From positions 8,684,281 through 8,748,280 of the forward strand of contig NC_054559.1 of NCBI RefSeq assembly GCF_017654505.1: DNA of 64,000 nucleotides. The letters are read 5' to 3'. Of the stretch, positions 1-13,200 are shown piece after piece. This DNA is from Polyodon spathula. Taxonomy: Eukaryota; Chordata; Actinopteri; Acipenseriformes; Polyodontidae. The first letter of the stretch is position 1. Each line of letters opens with the position of its first letter. Made by a program: the position numbers and the translations under genes. Below the pieces are notes generated by a model, which was not told where the DNA came from, searched no databases, and saw only the letters and a program-made list of their open reading frames with translations.

Positions 1-2278
1 AGTTGCCACCCCCTGTTCCACTCCATTTAGTGTGCATCTGTCCTGCAGTATTTGCCTCAAAACTGAAAAGCATATTATTGACTGGTAATGGAATAAAAAA
101 AAAATAAAAGATTTAATGTGAAGTTTTCAGACTGACAGTTCAAGATCACTCATTTTCTAATGTGATGATGGGTTTTGGTTTCATAATGTCCTGCAGACCA
201 CCCTCTTAACGACTTGGCTGTCTGGAATAATTTGTGTGCCTCCTGCCTGTCTTAAAAAAACAAGTCTCTAGTGTGTTTTAGGTAAGTTATCTTGTGTTGG
301 TCCTGTGCCAAACGTTTTGTTAAATGAGCCCCTGACACTTGAATCTGCTAGATGTGTAGCACATTTATTTACTTTCTAGCAGCTAAATCACCAGTGGCAC
401 GTTTTTTACTTTTTTTATTATTATTTTTTTTAAATGCTGGGTTATTAGCATTCCTGTCTCTCTTAGTTAGAGTATACTATATTTTAATGAAATGTCTTTC
501 AGAAGCAGTTATATAAGTACAAGGCAGACACACCAATATTAGCTTTGCCATCATTCAAGGAGGTTGCATCCATCCTCGGAGAACTTCACTGCAATTGTAT
601 TGCTTTGAGCCTTCATAACGCACAGTAACATATGTACAGCCCTGACCCATGTGTTATTTCATTTTCATTTGTATCAGCATTGAATAATTGTCTATTCTAC
701 TATTGTGTTCAATGGAAGGTTGAAAGTTCCGCTGTAGTGTTTTGAGTTGCTGTTGGTTTAACCCTTCGACAGCACAGTGTACAGAGAGTTTATTGGAATT
801 GCTGAACAATCCTAAAATGTTAGATAATGCAAAGCTTTTGGCCATAGCTGTAGTTCATAGATATGTAGTAAATTGAGTGTACACCATAAAAGGCAGCTTT
901 CATCAAGAATCAAAACTATGATGTGATGACAGCAAAGTTCTGCTTCCTTGCAGACATGCTGTGGCTGCTGAGCGTTACCTGTAACATGTTTTCAAATTAA
1001 ACATGTAAGTCTTTGGACCTTGTAAAACCATAAAGATATTCCCAAAGCTACTGTTTTATTCATTTATTGAAACTAAGCATTCTACGCTCATTGTTCTGTT
1101 GAAAATCCACTATAGACTCTGGATTATGGTCCTTTTTTAAAAGCCCCAATTTGCTGCTAGGCTCTAATTATTAAGAGTGCAGCTAAAAGCCCACTCAGAC
1201 TCAAACAAAATGCTAATGTGTTCATGTTTGACAAAGCATTATACGCCAGGGCTATATTACCCTGGGCAATTTTGCTGTACATTTTTTAAAGTGAAAAAGA
1301 GTTAAACAGAGGGGGGGTATGCTAGTTATATTGTGAGGCTTGCAACTGGACTGGATAAGAACCCTTTTATGTTATATCAGAAACACAGCAGAACAAAATG
1401 CATGTCAATATACACTCTTTAATGAATGCACCTTTAGGTAATGTCAGTCAGCAGCAGTCCAGTGAATTTAACTGAAAGATACTGCAAACCTGCTTGCCTT
1501 ACACAGCAGTGGCCTCAGTTCTAGTATAGCAAACTGTTTGATGTATTTGCCAACCATCCATGCGTGCTCTCCGAGGCACTGAAGTGTTAAAAAATTTCTT
1601 ACCCCATTTCCTTAAGCAAACACTTTTTTCCTCCTCTATAGAAATCCCAGACTGCAGCAGCAGCCACAGAAGACTCTCACGCATACAGATAATAAAAATA
1701 CACCAGTCTTTCTAAACCAATCCATGCTTGGCTGTTTTTTTTTTAAACAAATACCATGAAGTCATCCACGGACAGATCTCTTTGTTCTTATTTCATTTAT
1801 TATTGATGAGATTTGGTTTGGGAGATTGGGAGGAGTCGTGAATGTGTTGGGATGGATAGATGGTTACAGAACCTGAGATGAGCCCTTGACCATTTATGCT
1901 TTACTCTTATTTTCTGGAGAGCTGTAATGGTCTGACTGCGAGCCTCAAAAACATCTGGTCATGAAGGGTTTTAACTCAGGGTCATGAGAAGCCATGTAAA
2001 TTCCTATCCACAATGAGGTGTATGTCAAAGCACACATAACTCAGAGGATATCCCTCTAGATTATTTCCTGAAGCGCAACACTGAACCACCAGGGGGCTCT
2101 GTGTGCAAACTTCTTATTGTAAGTAAAAATACATTTACAAAATTAAGAAAAGGGCAAATATATTAGAGGAAGTAATAATATAGCGATGGTATTAAACAAC
2201 AAAACAACACCTACCGTACATAATGTTTTAAAACTGAAGCTGCTTGATTGGGTGTGTTTACTCTTAATACAGATGTTT
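1..2278. other. Intergenic, no recognisable feature
   Basis: AT-rich, mostly unique-looking sequence. Short open frames at 654-845 and 1499-1684 (minus) have no recognisable domain. No repeat terminus was identified. Confidence 0.6.
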
Positions 2279-2337
2279 ATATACAGGGTGATTAGAAAGT
2301 TGATGTGGTAAACATACTTTCTAATCACCCTGTATAT
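2279..2337. mobile_element. Short perfect inverted repeat, probable transposon-end remnant
   Basis: Two perfectly complementary 22-nt arms (2279-2300 and 2316-2337, core CAGGGTGATTAGAAAGT) flank a 15-nt loop, which can itself pair over 4 bp (2303-2306 with 2312-2315). TA-rich borders suggest the ends of a mariner-type element joined after internal loss, or a very small MITE. Confidence 0.6.
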
Positions 2338-3021
2338 TACCGATTGAAATAGTATTACTTGTTCAATGTATTTTATTAATTGTGCCCAAACAGGCATATG
2401 AAATCTTTCTATAAATGTTTATAGTATATATTCTATCTCCTTACCTGCCTCAAAATGTTTGTGCAAATGTGTATGTGTGTTTTTATAGCTGTACACTGAA
2501 TAGAGTACATTCAGAAGAGAGACTACCTGTTGTGTATCTCATTGTTGTTTATCTAGTAAAAGCAGAAGGATATAGGATTCCTAGTAGTGGGGCTACAGCT
2601 TTTTAATTCCACAAATTAACACCTGGTGATTTACAGTATACCTGTTGGTAGATTCATTCTGAAGATCCCTAATAATGAATTGAGCTAAACTGCCCTGAGG
2701 GTGGGGGCTGACTTCATTTTAACAGTGACCTTGCGGTCTTCAGATTCCAGCGATTTCTCAATCTGTTTGTTCTTGACTGGATTCAAACTCAGAGGCTACA
2801 TTACAGAAAATGTCTCAGGTTTATACTAGGCATGCTGATGATGATTAACAAGAAGAAGAGCTGAAAAATGTGTATCCAGAGTTATGTCCTATCTGTATAA
2901 AAGTCATGTCAGAAGGCAAAGGCTCAAAGAGAGAATTCTGAGCTTTAAGCATAAGAAAACCAAACAAACAATAGACAGCCAGCTACACACAGAATTCATA
3001 ATGCCAGTGTTGGTGCAGTGG

Positions 3022-3054
3022 TGTCTCTCTCGCTCTTGCTCGCTCTCTCTCTCT
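3022..3054. repeat. CT-rich simple repeat
   Basis: An imperfect CT/GCT run. Confidence 0.8.
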
Positions 3055-3380
3055 AGAAGACAGGTTGTGAACAATGAGGGCCTATGATGGAGAAAGGAGA
3101 GAGAAGATGAATGTTTTTATGGATTCCCGTCATCTGTGATATGCCCTGATATGAGGTGTCAGTACCCAACATTGTGTATACTTGATTTGTGTAGCTTGTA
3201 TAAAACTGAATATTACATCCAGTTTATAATGTCATGGATCCTGATTAATCAAGGTTAAAGCATGCTTTGCAAATAAGTGTTTTGTTTTACAATGGCCCTT
3301 CTTAATCTTCTCCCAAAAAGGTAAAACTTTCACAATGTTTGTTTTGAAAAAGCAAGTGGAATACTACAGCATAGCTTGTA

Positions 3381-3389
<9 letters not shown>

Positions 3390-3440
<51 letters not shown>
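3390..3440. repeat. (TA)n microsatellite
   Basis: An uninterrupted AT dinucleotide run of about 50 bp. Confidence 0.95.
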
Positions 3441-3444
<4 letters not shown>

Positions 3445-3662
3445 ATGATGTCCTACTACAGGAGCAAATTGTTTAATCAAGTGAATGACGAGAATGTTTC
3501 AAGGTGGGACTGGAGAAAGCTTTAGCAGAGTGAGTGGGAGAATATAGTAAATGTTGTTGATATCATCATCCTTAAACAGTAACTAACTTTCTTTTACTGT
3601 GCCCTTTTCCTTTTCATGGTGTTTTGCAATCATGCTGAGTTGTTTTTATTCAAATGACTCAC

Positions 3663-3667
3663 TATTA

Positions 3668-3723
<56 letters not shown>
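3663..3723. repeat. (ATT)n microsatellite
   Basis: An ATT trinucleotide run of about 60 bp. It creates a spurious poly-leucine reading frame on the plus strand. Confidence 0.95.
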
Positions 3724-3724
<1 letters not shown>

Positions 3725-4316
3725 TTTGACCTCAAGAGCAAGCACCATCTAGTGGTCAGCTGTGTATCATCAACAGTACAAAATCAAACTTGATCCCTTA
3801 TAGCCTGTTTACTGGGAAGCCTAGACTCACTCTTCTATTAACACTTTGCCTGGGTTACATATTGTATGTTTATTGCAGGGAAATGGAACAAAAGGGCCGC
3901 TAAATTCAAAGCACCTTTGCACAGTGAAATACAATTACAATATTTGAGTGATTAGAGTAAGGACCTCTCAGTATGATTGTAAACATTGTAAAATCAATAG
4001 ACATTCTTTATTAAAGCTCAATAGATTTCACTGTATTGCTTCCACTCGGGCTGTCCTTGTGAGAATGGAAGCCAGTGTAGTAATCCCTTAAGGCTGCTCC
4101 CACATATGAATAAGGAGAAATCCTGCTCCAAAATACCACAAGGCTTTAATATATCACTATACAGTCCTACACCAGTCTGCTTTTCATCCCAAATTGATTT
4201 AACACAATTGTTTTTGACTGACAGCCTTTGTGAAGTGAGGCCTCCATCTCTGTTTATCTCAATATTTATTTTTTTCATTAAAAAATACATAAATTCAGGA
4301 GATAACAGATTGTGTG

Positions 4317-4361
4317 CTCTCGCTCTCTTCCTCTCACGCTCTCTCTCTCTCTCTCTCTCTG
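4317..4361. repeat. (CT)n microsatellite
   Basis: A CT run with a few interruptions. It gives an Arg/Glu-rich spurious frame on the minus strand. Confidence 0.9.
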
Positions 4362-5938
4362 CGCTTCTGAAGTTGATTCTTTTCCTTTTTGTTTCCACTG
4401 AGCATAGCCCCTAAGTTATTAGAAAGCAGAGCCGAAGCAGTACAGTAGATCATATAGAGAAAATGAATGTAAGACTAAATAACAAGAGGATAATGTCGGC
4501 TTTAGCTATCTTTTAGTGGATTATTTTTCCTAACTTGTCGCTCCGAAATTCAATATGGTCTTTTATGTGTTGGTTGAAGTGAAATTTTGCAGGAGGCTTG
4601 ACAAAATGCAGGCATACAGAACATAAGTGTTATTACACATACATTATATTTAGGGTTTCTTGTTTTCTGTGTTTTACCCCAACTTTTCTACTCTATTTTA
4701 AAAATTCAACTGCTACCTGTCAAGCCATTTGTGTATCTCAATCACAACTAAGAAACCCATTGATAGTAAAATACATTTAATTTTACTGTTTTTTTTTTTT
4801 CTGTGAAACCACTAAATAGGTTTTTAAATCGTAAGTCTTACTTTTTCATTTAATAGCAGAAATGACTCATCTTTATTAATGTAAATTCAGTCATGCATAA
4901 AGTTTGTCCAACAAAAAATACTTTATTTTTCATTATAGCTTTAATAAAGATTAGTTGCTTTTTAACATGTTGCGATCACGTTTGTACGTTCTTGTCAATG
5001 AAAAATTAAGGCTTGAAAAAAAGCAAAAATAAATACATAAATAAAATCATTGTTACTATTAACATGTTTCTCAGTTGTGATTGAGAATTATATTGCTGCA
5101 ACCATTTCACTATATAGGCTAATATCTGAAGAAACCATGTAGCACATGCCTCTAGGCACACGAGGCTTATAACAAATGTTGTGGCTTCCATTTCTCTCTA
5201 TTGAGATATAGAAATATTGTGTTCATACTTGCAGGTGCCATCTGTGGTGTATCTGGTTTAACCAATGGCACATGAAATATAGAAAGGAAACACAAATGAT
5301 TGCTTTTATTATTTTTAAAATGTATAATCTCGCAGCCTACAGAGTCATCTGGGTGGAGTTATAGGAACACTGTCTTCAAGTCTGCATATTAATGGCAGGA
5401 GGTTCCAAATAAGATTGCTTCTGGGTCACAAAAAGCCTTGGTCCCTTTGCTTAGTCTCGATGTGCAGGTTGTACATATACATCACGGAAATTGAAGTATC
5501 AACTCCTTCATTAACTCTGACAGGAGTACAGTTTAAGCAACTGCAATAGTCTCTCCAGAGTGAAGCACAGTGGATCAGACACACAACTTTAAATAACTGC
5601 AGTGTAACATTCCCCTAGACTATAATAGAGGGTAGTCCATGAACATTGATTCTGTTTATTTAAAGCACAATTCTATAGAATTGGTATGTTTAAAATAAAA
5701 TTAAACGGCAGCATTCAAATTGCACCAGTGCAATTTCCCTGGTCATTCTGACCAACATCAGAATTGTAAGCTATAGGGAGGCTGTAGCAGTAGTGGCAAA
5801 CTGTTCTTGTTAACCCCATAGCAGATTTCATGTCTTGCATACCTGCCTCTTTCTAATGTGAAATACAATATCAGAGGAGAGTACAGACTGGCGTCACCAT
5901 TTTGTACAATAGAAAATGTCCATTGCAATGATTTAGTT

Positions 5939-6130
<192 letters not shown>

Positions 6131-7118
6131 AATTTGCCATCTAATAAAAGCCTCTGTTTAAACCTCCTAAAAACAATTCAAGCCACACTCAAAAGAATGT
6201 CATATAAGTTTAAGCCATTTACACTGATAGCCGTTCAATGCCACAGGCTACAAGTCAGAGCAATAAGTAATATTTTGCTGAGATACCTATGGAATACAAT
6301 TTTCAAATGTATCCCATATGTAATATTTTGGTATTATTTAATAAAAGAAGTTACCATTTAAACTTTCAACTGTCTGTTATGAAGTAAAATATAATATTCA
6401 TAAAAAAACAAGTTAGAACTGCTGAAATATCGAGGCTTGGCTAGTAAAAGCAGAGACGGCAGACCAAAATGCAAGAGAGTAATAATGTGCAACAAATTAC
6501 CATTAATGTGAAACCTAGGCCTGCCTGAGTGAGCAGAGTTGTTTGATCCTGGGTGCAACTGAAGATAAGACAACTCTTAAACTGTGTTCATATTGGCTCA
6601 GTTTTGAAGGTTTGATCTACACTCTGTACGGTTCTGTACATTTGGTGTGTAATGTGAACAACAAAGTCTGCTTGGGAAATTAACTGTACTGAGTCCAGCT
6701 GAAGAGTTGGGCTCGGTCTGTTTGGCAAATGCACGAGTCTTGTTCACTAAGCCTTATTCTGCATTTGCCAAACCAAAGTGACCACAGTGTAACATCTCTG
6801 GCTTCAACTGGTTTGTTTAGTGTATAGATAATAAATGTGCCACTCCACCTTCATAGTGGGACATATGGTTCCCTTTCAAGTACCAAATGGGTGTTTACAT
6901 CCTAAAGATCCCAAAACCTGAACAGATATACCAAGCTGCATGCTAGTGCCTCTGATGCAGTCATGCCCGCCCCAGGAGGACATAACAAGACTGGACGCAG
7001 ATACTGGCATCATTTTTCCTTTCACAGGACTGAACTGACAGGAGCTGCATTATTATTCGTTAATTGTGCATTACACTGATTAATGTAATAATTATTTACG
7101 TTGTTTTAGTTTTACTAA
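6131..7118. other. Intergenic, nothing recognised
   Basis: AT-rich sequence with no supported gene or repeat. It may include the internal part of the truncated hAT-like element, but no motif shows this. Confidence 0.5.
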
Positions 7119-7801
7119 TTACATGTCCTTTTTTGCACATAGCCTGTTTGTTACGTCCTGCAGTGACCTTGTGCGCTGTGTGAAGCTGACGGCTCCTGTT
7201 GCCCCTTCCCAGGGACTAAGCAACTTGAGTCGGCTGACTTTTGCTCTCCTCACAGACTGCTTAGCTCTGTCTGGAGTTAAAAATATAAGTTTTGTTTTTG
7301 TAAACAATGCTATTCTTATTTGAACTGTAATTGTGTGATTACTGTTTTCTGTGAGAGTTTGTCTTGCAGAAAAACCAGCTGGACTCAGCAGCTGTGCATT
7401 GACCGAGATACACACTTGAGTGCAGATTGCTTGCAGTCTCTCCTACTGTATCTCGTTGCTGTCTTGGTGACAGCTTGCAGCATCATTATGAAGGCTGTTT
7501 GGACTTTAACAGCAGGCTTCCCTCAGTCTTGTATGTGTTCGGACTGTTTGGGTTTGCAAGTGCTGTGTAAGTGGGCATCCCTGTATACTGCTGCTTGTGG
7601 TAAGCGAACTGAGCAGACCTGTAGGTCACCGACCTGTTCCGTTCCCAACGCGGTACCCGTGCTAAACAGGGAACAAGGTTACCGCACCATTCTATACGGT
7701 CATGATACTGTTCCGGTTTCAAACTACCATACAGTATCGACCCAGGGCTAATACACTGAACCAATCCGGCACTGACTCGTAAAGTCACCAGTCCCCATGC
7801 C
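7119..7801. other. Sequence 5' of the DIRS relic, possibly its degraded 5' part
   Basis: This stretch is more GC-balanced than its surroundings and holds overlapping open frames on both strands (7320-7751 plus, 7486-7845 minus) with no recognisable domain. By position it could be the decayed upstream RT or gag region of the DIRS-like element that starts to be recognisable at 7802. I cannot identify specific motifs in it, so treat it as unassigned. Confidence 0.25.
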
Positions 7802-8940
7802 TTTTTGAAGTGCAGGAAAGCTATACTGGCCCCATTGAGACTCAAAGGTATCAGAGTACTCTTATTTGGATGACTGGTTCATTTGTGCCCAATCACCAGC
7901 TCAGACACTCACATGTAACTGGTCACCGGCCACCTTCAACAGCAGGGTCTTAAGGTGAATCAGGCAAAATGCCAGCTGACACCTTAGACAACCTCCCATC
8001 TAGGCATGTGCTTGGACTTTGGGTCAATACTGTCCACTCTGTCGGATGGCAGAGTGCAGAGAATAACCACCTGTTTAGAGCTATTTTAGCTCAACAGAGT
8101 GCTCACAGTAATGACGTTCTAGAACTTCTGGGCCTGATGGCGGTAGCTTCTTAGACCCTCCCTTTGGGTCTCCTGCGCATGCACCCTCTGCAAGCCTAGT
8201 TTGACAGCAGGGCTTATTCAGCCTGCACTAAACCTCTACTGCCTATTGATGATGTTTTGTTACTGTCTAAAGGCATCTTGGTGCAAACAGCCAGCGTCCA
8301 CATGGTCCCAGTATGAGTACAAGTGGAGTGTCTTACAGACATGGTGTCTGCCTCGTGGGATTGACCCCATGACTTGTGCCATTGCAGAAATAGTGCAGTT
8401 TTGAAGCACTTGTTTGTGAAGAATCCCCCTCTACATTAAAGGTCTATCTGGCAGCCATTCGGCTTGCCAAGTCAAAATTGAATTCATCTTCCTGGCGAGG
8501 CAATTTTTTGAAAGGGGTTCGATGGCTTCGACCGCCTATGAAGGACGTTTGTTCCTCGCTGGAGGTTAAACGTGGTGCTCAATGCCCTCCTTGAAGCCTC
8601 CATTTGAGCTCATGCACTTAGCTGAGCTGAAATATTGCTTAAGCGACTGTTTGCTTGCTATCACCTTTGCAAAGCGGGTGAGTGAGATACAGGGCCCCCC
8701 CTTCGTGAGAACCTGCTTCATTGGTACAAGGGTTACACTTCGTACCAATCATGCCTTTTGCCAAACACTGTCTCGGCATTCCATGTGAACCAGTCTGTGG
8801 AATTGGAGGCTTCCTTCCACCTTCTTTTCAACTCCATACACTTTGCCCTGAATATTATGTTGACAGGACACAAAGTTCGAGGCAGTCTGTACAGTTTTTT
8901 GGCTGTTATGGGGTGAAGTCCCATGGTCAAGCCCCGTCTA
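7802..8940 (+). mobile_element. Decayed DIRS-type (tyrosine-recombinase) retrotransposon, internal fragment
   Basis: Three protein blocks of a DIRS-like element appear in order but in shifting frames. (1) Reverse transcriptase: KAILAPLRLKGIRV at 7817-7858, then after a frameshift the catalytic YLDDW box at 7863-7877. (2) RNase H-like connection ending in a VLELLGLMAVAS block just before the stop near 8152, the conserved LLGLMA block of fish DIRS elements, followed by LPLGLLRMHPLQ. (3) Tyrosine recombinase: N-terminal KWSVLQTWCLPRGIDPMTC (about 8311-8367), FLKGVRWLRPP (about 8507-8540), ELKYCL and AITFAKRVSEIQ (8620-8695; its Arg is the first catalytic Arg of the family), then YVDRTQSSRQSVQFFGCYG (about 8860-8915). 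Homology stops near 8940, before the expected HxxR and tyrosine. No intact ORF remains. The family assignment is from remembered protein blocks, not a search. Confidence 0.82.
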
Positions 8941-10194
8941 ATTTAATTTTTCATGTATTTTTATATCGACATTCATTCTGGTAATAATATAATTTGGTAA
9001 TAATATAATTCATATTTTATATACTATATTTAAACTGTAATTTTGACAGTGAGGATCCACTAGCAAAGAATAACTTTGGCTTCAAATTTAAAGTCTTTTT
9101 AAAATCCACTCCGTCTCATTACCGTTCGTTTCATTGCTCCGCTTATCCCCATATAGAAGCCCTTCCATCATTACATTTTGGAAGAATCAAACTCTTTTAA
9201 AGTCTCAGATTTACTTTCAATAGGGAATTTTACAGTACAGCGAAATAGTTTTTGCATGATGATGAGCACAGGGGCAAGCTGGGAAGGTGACTCTTATTGA
9301 AGCCACACCTGTTCAGAGTCTACAGTCAGAACAAATTATATGTTTATCCAAATGTGTGCAAACAAGCCAATCCCTACAAAGTGCCAGTATATAAATATGT
9401 TACAAAAGATATCCAGACCTACAAAATAATTGTTAGCCTGTTTAAAGCTCAAGAAAGTACCCCAGGAATAGAATGGCAAAATAAATGCACATCTCCTTTG
9501 GTAATATATAATATTTCCATGTCATTTTGTCTTCTCTGTCACAATTATTCCAGCGTAGTCAAAGTTGTTACAGGATCTGTCTATCACTGTACACCTTTAT
9601 GAATGCTGCCATTGTGCTGCTACAGCAGAACTGATTACTTGCTTTGTTTTTTAGTTGGCTCTTTCATCTTTTAAATTGTGTTTAGTTTTTTTTAATCTTT
9701 CTAGTTTAAAGTGTTCCAGTATTAAAACTTACCGAACTACATAATTTCGGGTTCATTTCAGTACCTTTCTATGAACTAATAAACTGACACAACCTTGAAA
9801 GTTAAGTGCTTGATGCACACTTTTATTTTTACAAATAAAAAATAAAAAAAATAGCGTTTTCGGAGCATTATCTAAACAGTCAAGATCACCCTAACTAACA
9901 AACCGGACAACTAAGCTGTTTACCAGCAGACATAAACACAGTTTTACACATTAAACTCACAGAACTGTACACACAGTACTTACAATTGTGACTGCACGGA
10001 AACAAAGCACACAGTCTTCTGCTTCCTTCTACTCAGCAGTCCCGAAATGAATGGCGTTTATGCCACACAGAAGGAGGTACAGGCAGCTGGTTTTAATTTG
10101 TAATTAACCTTGCCAACTGCCAAAATAATTAACAAAACAGTTACTCAAAATTAACTTGGAGCCAGGTTTGTTACCTGACTCCACCTGCTATACC

Positions 10195-10198
<4 letters not shown>

Positions 10199-10259
<61 letters not shown>
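10199..10259. repeat. (TA)n microsatellite
   Basis: An uninterrupted TA run of about 60 bp. Confidence 0.95.
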
Positions 10260-10262
<3 letters not shown>

Positions 10263-13200
10263 AGGGCAACACTCAGCATCAGTTTCCCTGACAAGCACAC
10301 ACCACTTATTTTCGCTAAACAGCATCAAAGATGTCATGGCCAGCACGTTCGCCCAAGGCTGGCACAGCAGTTGAAGTGGAATGACATTTCTCGATCCCTG
10401 GATCTCACTGTGAGCATGCTGCAGTATTGAGGCACAACCTGCACAATGTCAACAGCGGTCTCAGCCGGTATAAACTGCAAGAGTGACTTTCAACAAACAC
10501 CTCTGCTGCTGCTGTTGTTCTCTGGCCCAAACGTATTCAAAGGTACGGTTTTAAGCAACTGTTACAAACAACTATAAAACATATAATTAATATTAAGAAG
10601 CCTATTTTTAAAGTGTTTACTGCAGTCTGTAATGTACTCCTGTTTTTTTAAAAAGTAGTAGTTAACCCTACAAAACTAAAACGTCCACACTAAATGGTGA
10701 TATACTGTATTTAGTAATACTAAAAGAAAGCTTTGTTTTTTATACAAGTTTCTTTCAGTATTACTAAACTTATAAACACAAAAAAAAAAAAAAAAAAGGT
10801 AATACTGTACTATTCAACATCTCTTGAAAACTTAATTGTTTATTTCTCATTTTGTCCATTAAAAAAACAAGACTGGAAACAACAGGCACCCAAGTTCATA
10901 AAACATGCTGAAAACTTGTTTTTTTCGGTTTATTGTTTGATAGTTACTAATCAAGACATTTTACTCCTCATTTTTCCAAGAGAGACAAGTCCCCTGAGCT
11001 TCAGTTTTGAGATTGCTCTTGTGTTCTATTTTAGTAAATGATTACCTATGTGTCTTTATTGTAAATGCTGATTATGCTATATTTGTATTGTAGTGTGCTG
11101 CTAATGCAGGAAACAATTTTGCAGAAGTACATTTTCATCTAGTACATTAGCCAAGAACAACGCAAAATCTGTCTCCATACAGCAACCATCCATTTAAAGT
11201 AACAATTCTTGGCAGCAAGTTTTAAATTGGATGGCCTTTGATCGGATCAGCCACTATTCTTTGCTGATCAAATTGATTGCATTCGTTCTCATGTAAACAC
11301 AAAGTGTGCTACCTTCTTTAGAAATAGACTCCCTGTCCACGAATGAGGGAGAGAAAGCACTATCTCAGCTAATTGCGACACTTTTAGATTAGAAACTTGA
11401 TCTATGGCATGCCCTCCTCAATTCATTTAAATAAAATTGCAAAATACAACAATTAACTCTGTGGCTTTATCCTTAAATGGCACATCACTTTAAGCTAATA
11501 TGATACTGTCATGCCACCATCTTAAATGCCGATAATTTGTGCATCCTCTAAATAATAATACTTAATTGCTGAAGTATTGAATGTCAAGTTGGGGTTTCAT
11601 CTTTTAAATCCTTACTGTTCATAATGTTAAGTAGCTCACTACAGGATTTATGCAGGCAGATCCTCAACATAAAAACATGTTTTAATTGCATCTATTTAGA
11701 ATAAGAAGACACTTCTTTAAAAAAAAATTAAAAATCAGTTCTGCGCTGGGAAAAGATTATTTGTGCTGTCAGCCAACACAGGAGAAGTTGAGAGAAAAGA
11801 AACAAAGTGAAGGGGAAAGTAAGTTGTAATTCCTTATGTGGGTTCAAGAGAGATACAGATAAGGGGTGGAAAAGGCATATATTTTGTGCCTGAGGGCTTT
11901 CTATTTTATTAGCGCAGCAGAGTTTGTTTAGAACTGAAAAGGGTTTAAGCATTGCTAACATATAGGCGTGAAGGAGTGATTGGAAAATGAACAGTCCAGG
12001 GCCGTGCTATCAATCTCTGTCAGTTCATGCTGCACCCTGGGTATGACTCACCACTTCGATATGTCATTCTCAGCAGGGCTACAGTGCAGGCTGGCTGAAA
12101 CAGCAGACAGCTAGGACTGCAGTGCCATGCCTGCCGCTGCTTCACAAAGGTCAGGCTTCTTAAAAATGGTTTAATTAGCTTTGCCTGCAAGCTGAATTGT
12201 GTGTAATGTAATATCAAGTCTTTAGACAGTATACAGAAGTAGTTTGTTGCTTGTGAATACTGCTGGGTGTCATGTAATGCCAGAACCGTGTGATTGGAGA
12301 TATCCTACAATACTGGAAAAACAAACTGTTGCTTCTACATCCAATAATTTGAGGCGTAATAAATATCATTGCACTCAAATGAAAATTTGATACATTCTCA
12401 GCAATAGGTTATGTGTCCTGTTTTAATGTTCCAAGCCTGGGATGAACATTTTTTATAGGTGTTCACTGTTTCTGGTTTTCTGTAAATGTTAGGTTTCAAT
12501 AATGAAGAGAGAAGCATCAGGCTTTTTTTATGTCAATATACAGTGAACCTTTTTTTTTTTTGCACCTTTGCTATGTTGCTCTGTGTGTGATATTAACTAC
12601 TCTATTGACAGATAGGTCTGTATTTTTTTACTTGATAAGGCCATTTCTTAAAGGTCAAATAATGTCTTGAAATTGTGTAGAATGTCTTTTGAATTCAAGC
12701 CGAGATGTGTCAACTGAAAAGAGCACATCTTTTAACTATCATTTAAAAAGGTGGTGATCGTTGTGTGTACTGAACCATACGACTAGTGAAGTATAAAACC
12801 AGTGCATGCACATAGAGAGGCTCCTCAAAATCCTGTAATAAACTCACATTTACTGGGAAATGTAATCTGAAACTTGTACAGGAAGCCATGAATATATAAA
12901 ATGCTGACACACTTTATGGGTAGTGTCAGTTCATATTAATATGGGTTATAAGGCTGTTCAAATAAATATCAGCTTTATCATTATTGATCATTAGATCACC
13001 ATAACTAGGTATAAAATAGAGTATTCTTTAAATTCATACACATTTACATTTGAAATTATAGACTTCTAGTAAGTGTTACTGAAAACCCAATGCAGACCTT
13101 TTATCTTTATCCTAATATTATGACATTCGTGTCATAGTGTATCATTTCACTAGATTGCAATCCCATACTTGTTTCTAGAATCTTAATTGGTGGTGACTCA

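Larger units (their letters stand above)
2338..5938. other. Intergenic with simple repeats only
   Basis: It holds the four microsatellites listed separately. The longest open frames (4018-4398 minus and 4106-4414 plus) overlap the CT repeat and show no domain. Confidence 0.6.

Noticed and set aside
3599..3793. Open frame with a long leucine run
   Set aside because: The leucines come from an ATT microsatellite.
4018..4398. 126-codon minus-strand frame with Arg/Glu repeats
   Set aside because: The charged repeat is a CT/GA microsatellite and the rest shows no domain.
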